A DNA stretch of 64,000 nt from positions 3,797,001 through 3,861,000 of the forward strand of contig NC_066293.1 of assembly GCF_905404315.1 (NCBI RefSeq). Direction: 5' to 3'. Shown here in pieces: positions 32,709-46,175 of the stretch (within the stretch, counting starts at the first letter, position 1; each line of letters starts with the position of its first letter). The notes under the pieces are model-generated. The model was not told the origin of the DNA. It ran no database searches and was given only the letters and a program-made list of their open reading frames with translations. This DNA comes from Leptidea sinapis. Taxonomy: Eukaryota > Arthropoda > Insecta > Lepidoptera > Pieridae. Position numbers and translations under genes: made by a program.

Positions 32709-34632
32709 TTAGTCAAATACTGACCACTGCAACGCAGATTTAATATCATATTGACAAGAAATGTGGCTCAAATGAAGCAATCGGTAAGAAAATACAACAT
32801 TTATTTGCGTCATAACTATTTAAGGCTCCTTGTTATGTAATATAAAGTCAGTTATATTTAACCATATAGCGCAGTGGTTAGTGACTGTGACTACTTAGCT
32901 ACAAGGTCGAATCCCGGTTGGTCTATACGTTCCTATGATGAATTAATGTAGGTATTTTATATTTTATTTTGTATCCTAGTCACGACGTGGACGATTTATA
33001 TTCTCATTCTATTAAATATATCTTTGCCTCGCTATAGTACAATATTATTTTAAAAAATATAGAAAAGAGAGAAAGACACTTATTAGCCCTATCACTAGGC
33101 GTTGCGTAGAGACGTCGGATCATTGCATGCTTCTACCGCACCGATTACGAGAAGTGTTCCGGAAGACCGGTCTTTTCTTGGAAGGGGGCTTCCTAATTCT
33201 CCCTAGAGATGTATCCGATGAACACCTCATAGGGAATTTCTCGTCTCCCTTACCCCCTTGCTCCGCGGGCTCAGTGATCAAAGAGGTGTCCCCGCTAGAT
33301 TTCGTGTCCACAAGCAATCTGCGAGCACTAGAACTTAGCCATCAAGCTGAATGCTCTGCCGTGTTAGGGAAGATTAAAAGGAGAGAAGTGGTTAAGAAGA
33401 GTGATTTGATATACTTGAGTCCAATACTTGGAGGACATGGATTAATCTTTAGAATAGAAAATAATTCGTTAGTCCCGTATGTGGGACACATGGAAATTGT
33501 ATCTAGAATCTATGTGTCGTGTAACAGTTCCAGAACATGTACGGTGTTATTCAACAAGCCAGGGTGGGAGGGCAACTTCACACTCAACACCACTCTGTGT
33601 CGCAAACCTAGCACTCTACTACATCTCCAGGGGCTCAGATGCGTCTGGGCAAGTGGGATCGGGTTCGGTGTGAAAGGGCTATACTTCCCTCACCGGTCCT
33701 TTGTCCAATTATGGGATGATGAATACACGGCAGCATTAGACCAAGAAGAAATCTATCGACCCCCAACCTCCACTCCAGATATAGACACAGACATTCTAAG
33801 AGAATTAGAAGAGGAAACAGGCACTATATCGCGAGAGAGTTGGTGGTCTCAGACCCTTAATTATCTTTATCACATTGGGGGATTGATTTTTGCAGCCGCA
33901 TTATTCTTCGTCTTCTGCTCTCTTTTGCGACAATTTTCCCCTATGGGTTGTCTTCAATCCAGCCTGTTGTTATTCCAATGCGGACGCTTCAGGTCGGTGG
34001 GCTCTCTCTATGGGAGCAGCAACCGCAAAATCCGTCTCTTCAGTCGTCTCTCACGATTACAGAGGGAGAGCCGGCTGCCCCGATAATTTTGCTCGTTACT
34101 TCCCTCCCCTCCATTGCTTTTTGACTACGTTATTATAATATGTTCATTCGTGGTATCTTCGTGAGTAAACACCGCTATGACCGCACTATGTAACAACGGG
34201 CACAAATATAAAATATCACCATAAGCAAGTGGGGCGTTTGTGCATTGTACTTCAGTATAACTTGCCCAACATAATGATACAGTATATATATCTAACAGTA
34301 GCCGTAGCCACAGGCGCAAGTTCATCGGACCTTCAAAATGAAACACGACTATTAGATTTCAGTAGTAGTTAGTTCTACTGCCAGCAGCAGATTGCAATTT
34401 CAATCCGCGATTGAATAATTCCAGGTAGCAGGTATACGCGATATAGAAGTAGCAGGTAGCTTTGATGAAACTCTTGCAATTATAGAGCAACATCCAGATA
34501 TAGAGTCGACGTGGGTGATAGGTGGAGGTGGAATTTATAAGGTAACCTACTAATTAAAAAAATATTTTCAGCACACTTGCCCAAAAAATGCATTAACAAA
34601 ACCCTTATGCATGGTTCGAAATTATTTTTTTT
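32709..34632 (+). repeat. Array unit 18
   Basis: 1924 bp. Exon A 32713-32783 (AATATC variant), SINE 32859-33044, glycoprotein open 33127-34086, exon B 34425-34541. Confidence 0.95.
33127..34086 (+). CDS. Glycoprotein fragment, open 319 codons (unit 18)
   Basis: Open copy with Glu87 and Leu170; silent changes only (GGCTCA, CTTGGA). Confidence 0.5.
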   Translation: MLLPHRLREVFRKTGLFLEGGFLILPRDVSDEHLIGNFSSPLPPCSAGSVIKEVSPLDFVSTSNLRALELSHQAECSAVLGKIKRREVVKKSDLIYLSPILGGHGLIFRIENNSLVPYVGHMEIVSRIYVSCNSSRTCTVLFNKPGWEGNFTLNTTLCRKPSTLLHLQGLRCVWASGIGFGVKGLYFPHRSFVQLWDDEYTAALDQEEIYRPPTSTPDIDTDILRELEEETGTISRESWWSQTLNYLYHIGGLIFAAALFFVFCSLLRQFSPMGCLQSSLLLFQCGRFRSVGSLYGSSNRKIRLFSRLSRLQRESRLPR

Positions 34633-36555
34633 TTAGTCAAATACTGACCACTGCAACGCAGATTTAATGTCATATTGACAAGAAATGTGGCTCAAATGAA
34701 GCAATCGGTAAGAAAATACAACATTTAATTGCGTCATAACTATTTAAGGCTCCTTGTTATGTAATATAAAGTCAGTTATATTTAACCATATAGCGCAATG
34801 GTTAGTGACTGTGACTACTTAGCTACAAGGTCGAATCCCGGTTGGTCTATACGTTCCTATGATGAATTAATGAAGGTATTTTATATTTTATTTTGTATCC
34901 TAGTCACGACGTGGACGATTTATATTCTCATTCTATTAAATATATCTTTGCCTCGCTATAGTACAATATTATTTAAAAAAATATAGAAAAGAGAGAAAGA
35001 CACTTATTAGCCCTATCACTAGGCGTTGCGTAGAGACGTCGGATCATTGCATGCTTCTACCGCACCGATTACGAGAAGTGTTCCGGAAGACCGGTCTTTT
35101 CTTGGAAGGGGGCTTCCTAATTCTCCCTAGAGATGTATCCGATGAATACCTCATAGGGAATTTCTCGTCTCCCTTACCCCCTTGCTCCGCGGGTTCAGTG
35201 ATCAAAGAGGTGTCCCCGCTAGATTTCGTGTCCACAAGCAATCTGCGAGCACTAGAACTTAGCCATCAAGCTGAATGCTCTGCCGTGTTAGGGAAGATTA
35301 AAAGGAGAGAAGTGGTTAAGAAGAGTGATTTGATATACTTGAGTCCAATACTCGGAGGACATGGATTAATCTTTAGAATAGAAAATAATTCGTTAGTCCC
35401 GTATGTGGGACACATGGAAATTGTATCTAGAATCTATGTGTCGTGTAACAGTTCCAGAACATGTACGGTGTTATTCAACAAGCCAGGGTGGGAGGGCAAC
35501 TTCACACTCAACACCACTCTGTGTCGCAAACCTAGCACTCTACTACATCTCCAGGGGTCAGATGCGTCTGGGCAAGTGGGATCGGGTTCGGTGTGAAAGG
35601 GCTATACTTCCCTCACCGGTCCTTTGTCCAATTATGAGATGATGAATACACGGCAGCATTAGACCAAGAAGAAATCTATCGACCCCCAACCTCCACTCCA
35701 GATATAGACACAGACATTCTAAGAGAATTAGAAGAGGAAACAGGCACTATATCGCGAGAGAGTTGGTGGTCTCAGACCCTTAATTATCTTTATCACATTG
35801 GGGGATTGATTTTTGCAGCCGCATTATTCTTCGTCTTCTGCTCTCTTTTGCGACAATTTTCCCCTATGGGTTGTCTTCAATCCAGCCTGTTGTTATTCCA
35901 ATGCGGACGCTTCAGGTCGGTGGGCTCTCTCTATGGGAGCAGCAACCGCAAAATCCGTCTCTTCAGTCGTCTCTCACGATTACAGAGGGAGAGCCGGCTG
36001 CCCCGATAATTTTGCTCGTTACTTCCCTCCCCTCCATTGCTTTTTGACTACGTTATTATAATATGTTCATTCGTGGTATCTTCGTGAGTAAACACCGCTA
36101 TGACCGCACTATGTAACAACGGGCACAAATATAAAATATCACCATAAGCAAGTGGGGCGTTTGTGCATTGTACTTCAGTATAACTTGCCCAACATAATGA
36201 TACAGTATATATATCTAACAGTAGCCGTAGCCACAGGCGCAAGTTCATCGGACCTTCAAAATGAAACACGACTATTAGATTTCAGTAGTAGTTAGTTCTA
36301 CTGCCAGCAGCAGATTGCAATTTCAATCCGTGATTGAATAATTCCAGGTAGCAGGTATACGCGATATAGAAGTAGCAGGTAGCTTTGATGAAACTCTTGC
36401 AATTATAGAGCAACATCCAGATATAGAGTCGACGTGGGTTATAGGTGGAGGTGGAATTTATAAGTTAACCTACTAATTAAAAAAATATTTTCAGCACACT
36501 TGCCCAAAAAATGCATTAACAAAACCCTTATGCATGGTTCGAAATTATTTTTTTT
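34633..36555 (+). repeat. Array unit 19
   Basis: 1923 bp. Exon A 34637-34707, SINE 34783-34968 with A-box change GCGCAATGG, glycoprotein 35051-36009 (one-G deletion near 35557, plus TGA), exon B 36348-36464 whose donor is changed from GT to TT at 36465. Confidence 0.95.
35051..36009 (+). pseudogene. Glycoprotein fragment, broken (unit 19)
   Basis: One G is missing in the run at about 35554-35557, so the frame shifts after residue 169 and stops at 35594-35596. The codon 196 TGA is also present further on. His33Tyr is unique to this copy. Confidence 0.6.
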
Positions 36556-38479
36556 TTAGTCAAATACTGACCACTGCAACGCAGATTTAATGTCATATTG
36601 ACAAGAAATGTGGCTCAAATGAAGCAATCGGTAAGAAAATACAACATTTATTTGCGTCATAACTATTTAAGGCTCCTTGTTATGTAATATAAAGTCAGTT
36701 ATATTTAACCATATAGCGCAGTGGTTAGTGACTGTGACTACTTAGCTACAAGGTCGAATCCCGGTTGGTCTATACGTTCCTATGATGAATTAATGTAGGT
36801 ATTTTATATTTTATTTTGTATCCTAGTCACGACGTGTACGATTTATATTCTCATTCTATTAAATATATCTTTGCCTCGCTATAGTACAATATTATTAAAA
36901 AAAATATAGAAAAGAGAGAAAGACACTTATTAGCCCCATCACTAGGCGTTGCGTAGAGACGTCGGATCATTGCATGCTTCTACCGCACCGATTACGGGAA
37001 GTGTTCCGGAAGACCGGTCTTTTCTTGGAAGGGGGCTTCCTAATTCTCCCTAGAGATGTATCCGATGAACACCTCATAGGGAATTTCTAGTCTCCCTTAC
37101 CACCTTGCTCCGCGGGTTCAGTGATCAAAGAGGTGTCCCCGCTAGATTTTGTGTCCACAAGCAATCTGCGAGCACTAGAACTTAGCCATCAAGCTGAATG
37201 CTCTGCCGTGTTAGGGAAGATTAAAAGGAGAGAAGTGTTTAAGAAGAGTGATTTGATATACTTGAGTCCAATACTCGGAGGACATGGATTAATCTTTAGA
37301 ATAGAAAATAATTCGTTAGTCCCGTATGTGGGACACATGGAAATTGTATCTAGAATCTATGTGTCGTGTAACAGTTCCAGAACATGTACGGTGTTATTCA
37401 ACAAGCCAGGGTGGGAGGGCAACCTCACACTCAACACCACTCTGTGTCGCAAACCTAGCACTCTACTACATCTCCAGGGGCTCAGATGCGTCTGGGCAAG
37501 TGGGATCGGGTTCGGTGTGAAAGGGCTATACTTCCCTCACCGGTCCTTTGTCCAATTATGGGATGATGAATACACGGCAGCATTAGACCAAGAAGAAATC
37601 TATCGACCCCCAACCTCCACTCCAGATATAGACACAGACATTCTAAGAGAATTAGAAGAGGAAACAGGCACTATATCGCGAGAGAGTTGGTGGTCTCAGA
37701 CCCTTAATTATCTTTATCACATTGGGGGATTGATTTTTGCAGCCGCATTATTCTTCGTCTTCTGCTCTCTTTTGCGACAATTTTCCCCTATGGGTTGTCT
37801 TCAATCCAGCCTGTTGTTATTCCAATGCGGACGCTTCAGGTCGGTGGGCTCTCTCTATGGGAGCAGCAACCGCAAAATCCGTCTCTTCAGTCGTCTCTCA
37901 CGATTACAGAGGGAGAGCCGGCTGCCCCGATAATTTTGCTCGTTACTTCCCTCCCCTCCATTGCTTTTTGACTACGTTATTATAATATGTTCATTCGTGG
38001 TATCTTCGTGAGTAAACACCGCTATGACCGCACTATGTAACAACGGGCACAAATATAAAATATCACCATAAGCAAGTGGGGCGTTTGTGCATTGTACTTC
38101 AGTATAACTTGCCCAACATAATGATACAGTATATATATCTAACAGTAGCCGTAGCCACAGGCGCAAGTTCATCGGACCTTCAAAATGAAACACGACTATT
38201 AGATTTCAGTAGTAGTTAGTTCTACTGCCAGCAGCAGATTGCAATTTCAATCCGCGATTGAATAATTCCAGGTAGCAGGTATACGCGATATAGAAGTAGC
38301 AGGTAGCTTTGATGAAACTCTTGCAATTATAGAGCAACATCCAGATATAGAGTCGACGTGGGTGATAGGTGGAGGTGGAATTTATAAGGTAACCTACTAA
38401 TTAAAAAAATATTTTCAGCACACTTGCCCAAAAAATGCATTAACAAAACCCTTATGCATGGTTCGAAATTATTTTTTTT
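36556..38479 (+). repeat. Array unit 20
   Basis: 1924 bp. Exon A 36560-36630, SINE 36706-36891, glycoprotein 36974-37933 with TAG at codon 39 (37088-37090) but TGG at codon 196, exon B 38272-38388. Confidence 0.95.
36974..37933 (+). pseudogene. Glycoprotein fragment, broken early (unit 20)
   Basis: TCG to TAG at codon 39 (37088-37090), which also removes the first glycosylation site. Downstream the frame is open to the end, with Trp196 present and Val88Phe and Phe151Leu. A Met-lacking frame of 270 codons starts after the stop. Confidence 0.6.
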
Positions 38480-40402
38480 TTAGTCAAATACTGACCACTG
38501 CAACGCAGATTTAATGTCATATTGACAAGAAATGTGGCTCAAATGAAGCAATCGGTAAGAAAATACAACATTTAATTGCGTCATAACTATTTAAGGCTCC
38601 TTGTTATGTAATATAAAGTCAGTTATATTTAACCATATAGCGCAATGGTTAGTGACTGTGACTACTTAGCTACAAGGTCGAATCCCGGTTGGTCTATACG
38701 TTCCTATGATGAATTAATGAAGGTATTTTATATTTTATTTTGTATCCTAGTCACGACGTGGACGATTTATATTCTCATTCTATTAAATATATCTTTGCCT
38801 CGCTATAGTACAATATTATTTAAAAAAATATAGAAAAGAGAGAAAGACACTTATTAGCCCTATCACTAGGCGTTGCGTAGAGACGTCGGATCATTGCATG
38901 CTTCTACCGCACCGATTACGAGAAGTGTTCCGGAAGACCGGTCTTTTCTTGGAAGGGGGCTTCCTAATTCTCCCTAGAGATGTATCCGATGAACACCTCA
39001 TAGGGAATTTCTCGTCTCCCTTACCCCCTTGCTCCGCGGGTTCAGTGATCAAAGAGGTGTCCCCGCTAGATTTCGTGTCCACAAGCAATCTGCGAGCACT
39101 AGAACTTAGCCATCAAGCTGAATGCTCTGCCGTGTTAGGGAAGATTAAAAGGAGAGAAGTGGTTAAGAAGAGTGATTTGATATACTTGAGTCCAATACTC
39201 GGAGGACATGGATTAATCTTTAGAATAGAAAATAATTCGTTAGTCCCGTATGTGGGACACATGGAAATTGTATCTAGAATCTATGTGTCGTGTAACAGTT
39301 CCAGAACATGTACGGTGTTATTCAACAAGCCAGGGTGGGAGGGCAACTTCACACTCAACACCACTCTGTGTCGCAAACCTAGCACTCTACTACATCTCCA
39401 GGGGGTCAGATGCGTCTGGGCAAGTGGGATCGGGTTCGGTGTGAAAGGGCTATACTTCCCTCACCGGTCCTTTGTCCAATTATGAGATGATGAATACACG
39501 GCAGCATTAGACCAAGAAGAAATCTATCGACCCCCAACCTCCACTCCAGATATAGACACAGACATTCTAAGAGAATTAGAAGAGGAAACAGGCACTATAT
39601 CGCGAGAGAGTTGGTGGTCTCAGACCCTTAATTATCTTTATCACATTGGGGGATTGATTTTTGCAGCCGCATTATTCTTCGTCTTCTGCTCTCTTTTGCG
39701 ACAATTTTCCCCTATGGGTTGTCTTCAATCCAGCCTGTTGTTATTCCAATGCGGACGCTTCAGGTCGGTGGGCTCTCTCTATGGGAGCAGCAACCGCAAA
39801 ATCCGTCTCTTCAGTCGTCTCTCACGATTACAGAGGGAGAGCCGGCTGCCCCGATAATTTTGCTCGTTACTTCCCTCCCCTCCATTGCTTTTTGACTACG
39901 TTATTATAATATGTTCATTCGTGGTATCTTCGTGAGTAAACACCGCTATGACCGCACTATGTAACAACGGGCACAAATATAAAATATCACCATAAGCAAG
40001 TGGGGCGTTTGTGCATTGTACTTCAGTATAACTTGCCCAACATAATGATACAGTATATATATCTAACAGTAGCCGTAGCCACAGGCGCAAGTTCATCGGA
40101 CCTTCAAAATGAAACACGACTATTAGATTTCAGTAGTAGTTAGTTCTACTGCCAGCAGCAGATTGCAATTTCAATCCGTGATTGAATAATTCCAGGTAGC
40201 AGGTATATGCGATATAGAAGTAGCAGGTAGCTTTGATGAAACTCTTGCAATTATAGAGCAACATCCAGATATAGAGTCGACGTGGGTTATAGGTGGAGGT
40301 GGAATTTATAAGGTAACCTACTAATTAAAAAAATATTTTCAGCACACTTGCCCAAAAAATGCATTAACAAAACCCTTATGCATGGTTCGAAATTATTTTT
40401 TT
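38480..40402 (+). repeat. Array unit 21
   Basis: 1923 bp. Exon A 38484-38554, SINE 38630-38815 with GCGCAATGG as in unit 19, glycoprotein 38898-39857 broken by TGA at codon 196, exon B 40196-40312 with the ATATGC change shared with unit 25. Confidence 0.95.
38898..39857 (+). pseudogene. Glycoprotein fragment, broken (unit 21)
   Basis: TGA at codon 196 (39483-39485); otherwise as the open copies with Val170. Confidence 0.6.
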
Positions 40403-42327
40403 TTAGTCAAATACTGACCACTGCAACGCAGATTTAATGTCATATTGACAAGAAATGTGGCTCAAATGAAGCAATCGGTAAGAAAATACAACATTTAATT
40501 GCGTCATAACTATTTAAGGCTCCTTGTTATGTAATATAAAGTCAGTTATATTTAACCATATAGCGCAGTGGTTAGTGACTGTGACTACTTAGCTACAAGG
40601 TCGAATCCCGGTTGGTCTATACGTTCCTATGATGAATTAATGTAGGTATTTTATATTTTATTTTGTATCCTAGTCACGACGTGGACGATTTATATTCTCA
40701 TTCTATTAAATATATCTTTGCCTCGCTATAGTACAATATTATTTAAAAAAATATAGAAAAGAGAGAAAGACACTTATTAGCCCTATCACTAGGCGTTGCG
40801 TAGAGACGTCGGATCATTGCATGCTTCTACCGGACCGATTACGAGAAGTGTTCCGGAAGACCGGTCTTTTCTTGGAAGGGGGCTTCCTAATTCTCCCTAG
40901 AGATGTATCCGATGAACACCTCATAGGGAATTTCTCGTCTCCCTTACCCCCTTGCTCCGCGGGCTCAGTGATCAAAGAGGTGTCCCCGCTAGATTTCGTG
41001 TCCACAAGCAATCTGCGAGCACTAGAACTTAGCCATCAAGCTGAATGCTCTGCCGTGTTAGGGAAGATTAAAAGGAGAGAAGTGGTTAAGAAGAGTGATT
41101 TGATATACTTGAGTCCAATACTCGGAGGACATGGATTAATCTTTAGAATAGAAAATAATTCGTTAGTCCCGTATGTGGGACACATGGAAATTGTATCTAG
41201 AATCTATGTGTCGTGTAACAGTTCCAGAACATGTACGGTGTTATTCAACAAGCCAGGGTGGGAGGGCAACTTCACACTCAACACCACTCTGTGTCGCAAA
41301 CCTAGCACTCTACTACATCTCCAGGGGGTCAGATGCGTCTGGGCAAGTGGGATCGGGTTCGGTGTGAAAGGGCTATACTTCCCTCACCGGTCCTTTGTCC
41401 AATTATGAGATGATGAATACACGGCAGCATTAGACCAAGAAGAAATCTATCGACCCCCAACCTCCACTCCAGATATAGACACAGACATTCTAAGAGAATT
41501 AGAAGAGGAAACAGGCACTATATCGCGAGAGAGTTGGTGGTCTCAGACCCTTAATTATCTTTATCACATTGGGGGATTGATTTTTGCAGCCGCATTATTC
41601 TTCGTCTTCTGCTCTCTTTTGCGACAATTTTCCCCTATGGGTTGTCTTCAATCCAGCCTGTTGTTATTCCAATGCGGACGCTTCAGGTCGGTGGGCTCTC
41701 TCTATGGGAGCAGCAACCGCAAAATCCGTCTCTTCAGTCGTCTCTCACGATTACAGAGGGAGAGCCGGCTGCCCCGATAATTTTGCTCGTTACTTCCCTC
41801 CCCTCCATTGCTTTTTGACTACGTTATTATAATATGTTCATTCGTGGTATCTTCGTGAGTAAACACCGCTATGACCGCACTATGTAACAACGGGCACAAA
41901 TATAAAATATCACCATAAGCAAGTGGGGCGTTTGTGCATTGTACTTCAGTATAACTTGCCCAACATAATGATACAGTATATATATCTAACAGTAGCCGTA
42001 GCCACAGGCGCAAGTTCATCGGACCTTCAAAATGAAACACGACTATTAGATTTCAGTAGTAGTTAGTTCTACTGCCAGCAGCAGATTGCAATTTCAATCC
42101 GTGATTGAATAATTCCAGGTAGCAGGTATACGCGATATAGAAGTGGCAGGTAGCTTTGATGAAACTCTTGCAATTATAGAGCAACATCCAGATATAGAGT
42201 CGACGTGGGTTATAGGTGGAGGTGGAATTTATAAGGTAACCTACTAATTAAAAAAATATTTTCAGCACACTTGCCCAAAAAATGCATTAACAAAACCCTT
42301 ATGCATGGTTCGAAATTATTTTTTTTT
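40403..42327 (+). repeat. Array unit 22
   Basis: 1925 bp. Exon A 40407-40477, SINE 40553-40738, glycoprotein 40821-41780 (His5Asp, TGA at codon 196, normal tail), exon B 42119-42235 with a silent GTG for Val. Confidence 0.95.
40821..41780 (+). pseudogene. Glycoprotein fragment, broken (unit 22)
   Basis: His5Asp, TGA at 41406-41408, normal tail. Confidence 0.6.
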
Positions 42328-44252
42328 TTAGTCAAATACTGACCACTGCAACGCAGATTTAATGTCATATTGACAAGAAATGTGGCTCAAATGAAGCAAT
42401 CGGTAAGAAAATACAACATTTATTTGCGTCATAACTATTTAAGGCTCCTTGTTATGTAATATAAAGTCAGTTATATTTAACCATATAGCGCAGTGGTTAG
42501 TGACTGTGACTACTTAGCTACAAGGTCGAATCCCGGTTGGTCTATACGTTCCTATGATGAATTAATGTAGGTATTTTATATTTTATTTTGTATCCTAGTC
42601 ACGACGTGGACGATTTATATTCTCATTCTATTAAATATATCTTTGCCTCGCTATAGTACAATATTATTAAAAAAAATATAGAAAAGAGAGAAAGACACTT
42701 ATTAGCCCCATCACTAGGCGTTGCGTAGAGACGTCGGATCATTGCATGCTTCTACCGCACCGATTACGGGAAGTGTTCCGGAAGACCGGTCTTTTCTTGG
42801 AAGGGGGCTTCCTAATTCTCCCTAGAGATGTATCCGATGAACACCTCATAGGGAATTTCTAGTCTCCCTTACCACCTTGCTCCGCGGGTTCAGTGATCAA
42901 AGAGGTGTCCCCGCTAGATTTTGTGTCCACAAGCAATCTGCGAGCACTAGAACTTAGCCATCAAGCTGAATGCTCTGCCGTGTTAGGGAAGATTAAAAGG
43001 AGAGAAGTGTTTAAGAAGAGTGATTTGATATACTTGAGTCCAATACTCGGAGGACATGGATTAATCTTTAGAATAGAAAATAATTCGTTAGTCCCGTATG
43101 TGGGACACATGGAAATTGTATCTAGAATCTATGTGTCGTGTAACAGTTCCAGAACATGTACGGTGTTATTCAACAAGCCAGGGTGGGAGGGCAACCTCAC
43201 ACTCAACACCACTCTGTGTCGCAAACCTAGCACTCTACTACATCTCCAGGGGCTCAGATGCGTCTGGGCAAGTGGGATCGGGTTCGGTGTGAAAGGGCTA
43301 TACTTCCCTCACCGGTCCTTTGTCCAATTATGGGATGATGAATACACGGCAGCATTAGACCAAGAAGAAATCTATCGACCCCCAACCTCCACTCCAGATA
43401 TAGACACAGACATTCTAAGTGAATTAGAAGAGGAAACAGGCACTATATCGCGAGAGAGTTGGTGGTCTCAGACCCTTAATTATCTTTATCACATTGGGGG
43501 ATTGATTTTTGCAGCCGCATTATTCTTCGTCTTCTGCTCTCTTTTGCGACAATTTTCCCCTATGGGTTGTCTTCAATCCAGCCTGTTGTTATTCCAATGC
43601 GGACGCTTCAGGTCGGTGGGCTCTCTCTATGGGAGCAGCAACCGCAAAATCCGTCTCTTCAGTCGTCTCTCACGATTACAGAGGGAGAGCCGGCTGCCCC
43701 GATAATTTTGCTCGTTACTTCCCTCCCCTCCATTGCTTTTTGACTACGTTATTATAATATGTTCATTCGTGGTATCTTCGTGAGTAAACACCGCTATGAC
43801 CGCACTATGTAACAACGGGCACAAATATAAAATATCACCATAAGCAAGTGGGGCGTTTGTGCATTGTACTTCAGTATAACTTGCCCAACATAATGATACA
43901 GTATATATATCTAACAGTAGCCGTAGCCACAGGCGCAAGTTCATCGGACCTTCAAAATGAAACACGACTATTAGATTTCAGTAGTAGTTAGTTCTACTGC
44001 CAGCAGCAGATTGCAATTTCAATCCGTGATTGAATAATTCCAGGTAGCAGGTATACGCGATATAGAAGTAGCAGGTAGCTTTGATGAAACTCTTGCAATT
44101 ATAGAGCAACATCCAGATATAGAGTCGACGTGGGTTATAGGTGGAGGTGGAATTTATAAGGTAACCTACTAATTAAAAAAATATTTTCAGCACACTTGCC
44201 CAAAAAATGCATTAACAAAACCCTTATGCATGGTTCGAAATTATTTTTTTTT
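42328..44252 (+). repeat. Array unit 23
   Basis: 1925 bp. Exon A 42332-42402, SINE 42478-42663, glycoprotein 42746-43705 with TAG at codon 39 and Arg225Ser, exon B 44044-44160. Confidence 0.95.
42746..43705 (+). pseudogene. Glycoprotein fragment, broken early (unit 23)
   Basis: TAG at codon 39 (42860-42862); Trp196 present; Val88Phe, Phe151Leu, Arg225Ser. Confidence 0.6.
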
Positions 44253-46175
44253 TTAGTCAAATACTGACCACTGCAACGCAGATTTAATGTCATATTGACA
44301 AGAAATGTGGCTCAAATGAAGCAATCGGTAAGAAAATACAACATTTATTTGCGTCATAACTATTTAAGGCTCCTTGTTATGTAATATAAAGTCAGTTATA
44401 TTTAACCATATAGCGCAGTGGTTAGTGACTGTGACTACTTAGCTACAAGGTCGAATCCCGGTTGGTCTATACGTTCCTATGATGAATTAATGTAGGTATT
44501 TTATATTTTATTTTGTATCCTAGTCACGACGTGGACGATTTATATTCTCATTCTATTAAATATATCTTTGCCTCGCTATAGTACAATATTATTAAAAAAA
44601 ATATAGAAAAGAGAGAAAGACACTTATTAGCCCCATCACTAGGCGTTGCGTAGAGACGTCGGATCATTGCATGCTTCTACCGCACCGATTACGGGAAGTG
44701 TTCCGGAAGACCGGTCTTTTCTTGGAAGGGGGCTTCCTAATTCTCCCTAGAGATGTATCCGATGAACACCTCATAGGGAATTTCTAGTCTCCCTTACCAC
44801 CTTGCTCCGCGGGTTCAGTGATCAAAGAGGTGTCCCCGCTAGATTTTGTGTCCACAAGCAATCTGCGAGCACTAGAACTTAGCCATCAAGCTGAATGCTC
44901 TGCCGTGTTAGGGAAGATTAAAAGGAGAGAAGTGTTTAAGAAGAGTGATTTGATATACTTGAGTCCAATACTCGGAGGACATGGATTAATCTTTAGAATA
45001 GAAAATAATTCGTTAGTCCCGTATGTGGGACACATGGAAATTGTATCTAGAATCTATGTGTCGTGTAACAGTTCCAGAACATGTACGGTGTTATTCAACA
45101 AGCCAGGGTGGGAGGGCAACCTCACACTCAACACCACTCTGTGTCGCAAACCTAGCACTCTACTACATCTCCAGGGGCTCAGATGCGTCTGGGCAAGTGG
45201 GATCGGGTTCGGTGTGAAAGGGCTATACTTCCCTCACCGGTCCTTTGTCCAATTATGGGATGATGAATACACGGCAGCATTAGACCAAGAAGAAATCTAT
45301 CGACCCCCAACCTCCACTCCAGATATAGACACAGACATTCTAAGTGAATTAGAAGAGGAAACAGGCACTATATCGCGAGAGAGTTGGTGGTCTCAGACCC
45401 TTAATTATCTTTATCACATTGGGGGATTGATTTTTGCAGCCGCATTATTCTTCGTCTTCTGCTCTCTTTTGCGACAATTTTCCCCTATGGGTTGTCTTCA
45501 ATCCAGCCTGTTGTTATTCCAATGCGGACGCTTCAGGTCGGTGGGCTCTCTCTATGGGAGCAGCAACCGCAAAATCCGTCTCTTCAGTCGTCTCTCACGA
45601 TTACAGAGGGAGAGCCGGCTGCCCCGATAATTTTGCTCGTTACTTCCCTCCCCTCCATTGCTTTTTGACTACGTTATTATAATATGTTCATTCGTGGTAT
45701 CTGCGTGAGTAAACACCGCTATGACCGCACTATGTAACAACGGGCACAAATATAAAATATCACCATAAGCAAGTGGGGCGTTTGTGCATTGTACTTCAGT
45801 ATAACTTGCCCAACATAATGATACAGTATATATATCTAACAGTAGCCGTAGCCACAGGCGCAAGTTCATCGGACCTTCAAAATGAAACACGACTATTAGA
45901 TTTCAGTAGTAGTTAGTTCTACTGCCAGCAGCAGATTGCAATTTCAATCCGTGATTGAATAATTCCAGGTAGCAGGTATACGCGATATAGAAGTAGCAGG
46001 TAACTTTGATGAAACTCTTGCAATTATAGAGGAACATCCAGATATAGAGTCGACGTGGGTTATAGGTGGAGGTGGAATTTATAAGGTAACCTACTAATTA
46101 AAAAAATATTTTCAGCACACTTGCCCAAAAAATGCATTAACAAAACCTGTATGCATGGTTCGAAATTATTTTTTT
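44253..46175 (+). repeat. Array unit 24
   Basis: 1923 bp. Exon A 44257-44327, SINE 44403-44588, glycoprotein 44671-45630 with TAG at codon 39 and Arg225Ser, exon B 45969-46085 with Ser to Asn and Gln to Glu (shared with unit 28). Confidence 0.95.
44671..45630 (+). pseudogene. Glycoprotein fragment, broken early (unit 24)
   Basis: TAG at codon 39 (44785-44787); identical in marks to unit 23. Confidence 0.6.

Noticed and set aside
34798..34986. 62-codon frame with a hydrophobic stretch in units 19 and 21
   Set aside because: It arises from the SINE and its AT-rich tail through the GCGCAATGG change, which creates an ATG; not a gene.
37121..37933. A separate 270-codon gene in units 20, 23, 24 and 28
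   Set aside because: It is simply the remainder of the glycoprotein frame after the codon 39 TAG and has no ATG at its start.
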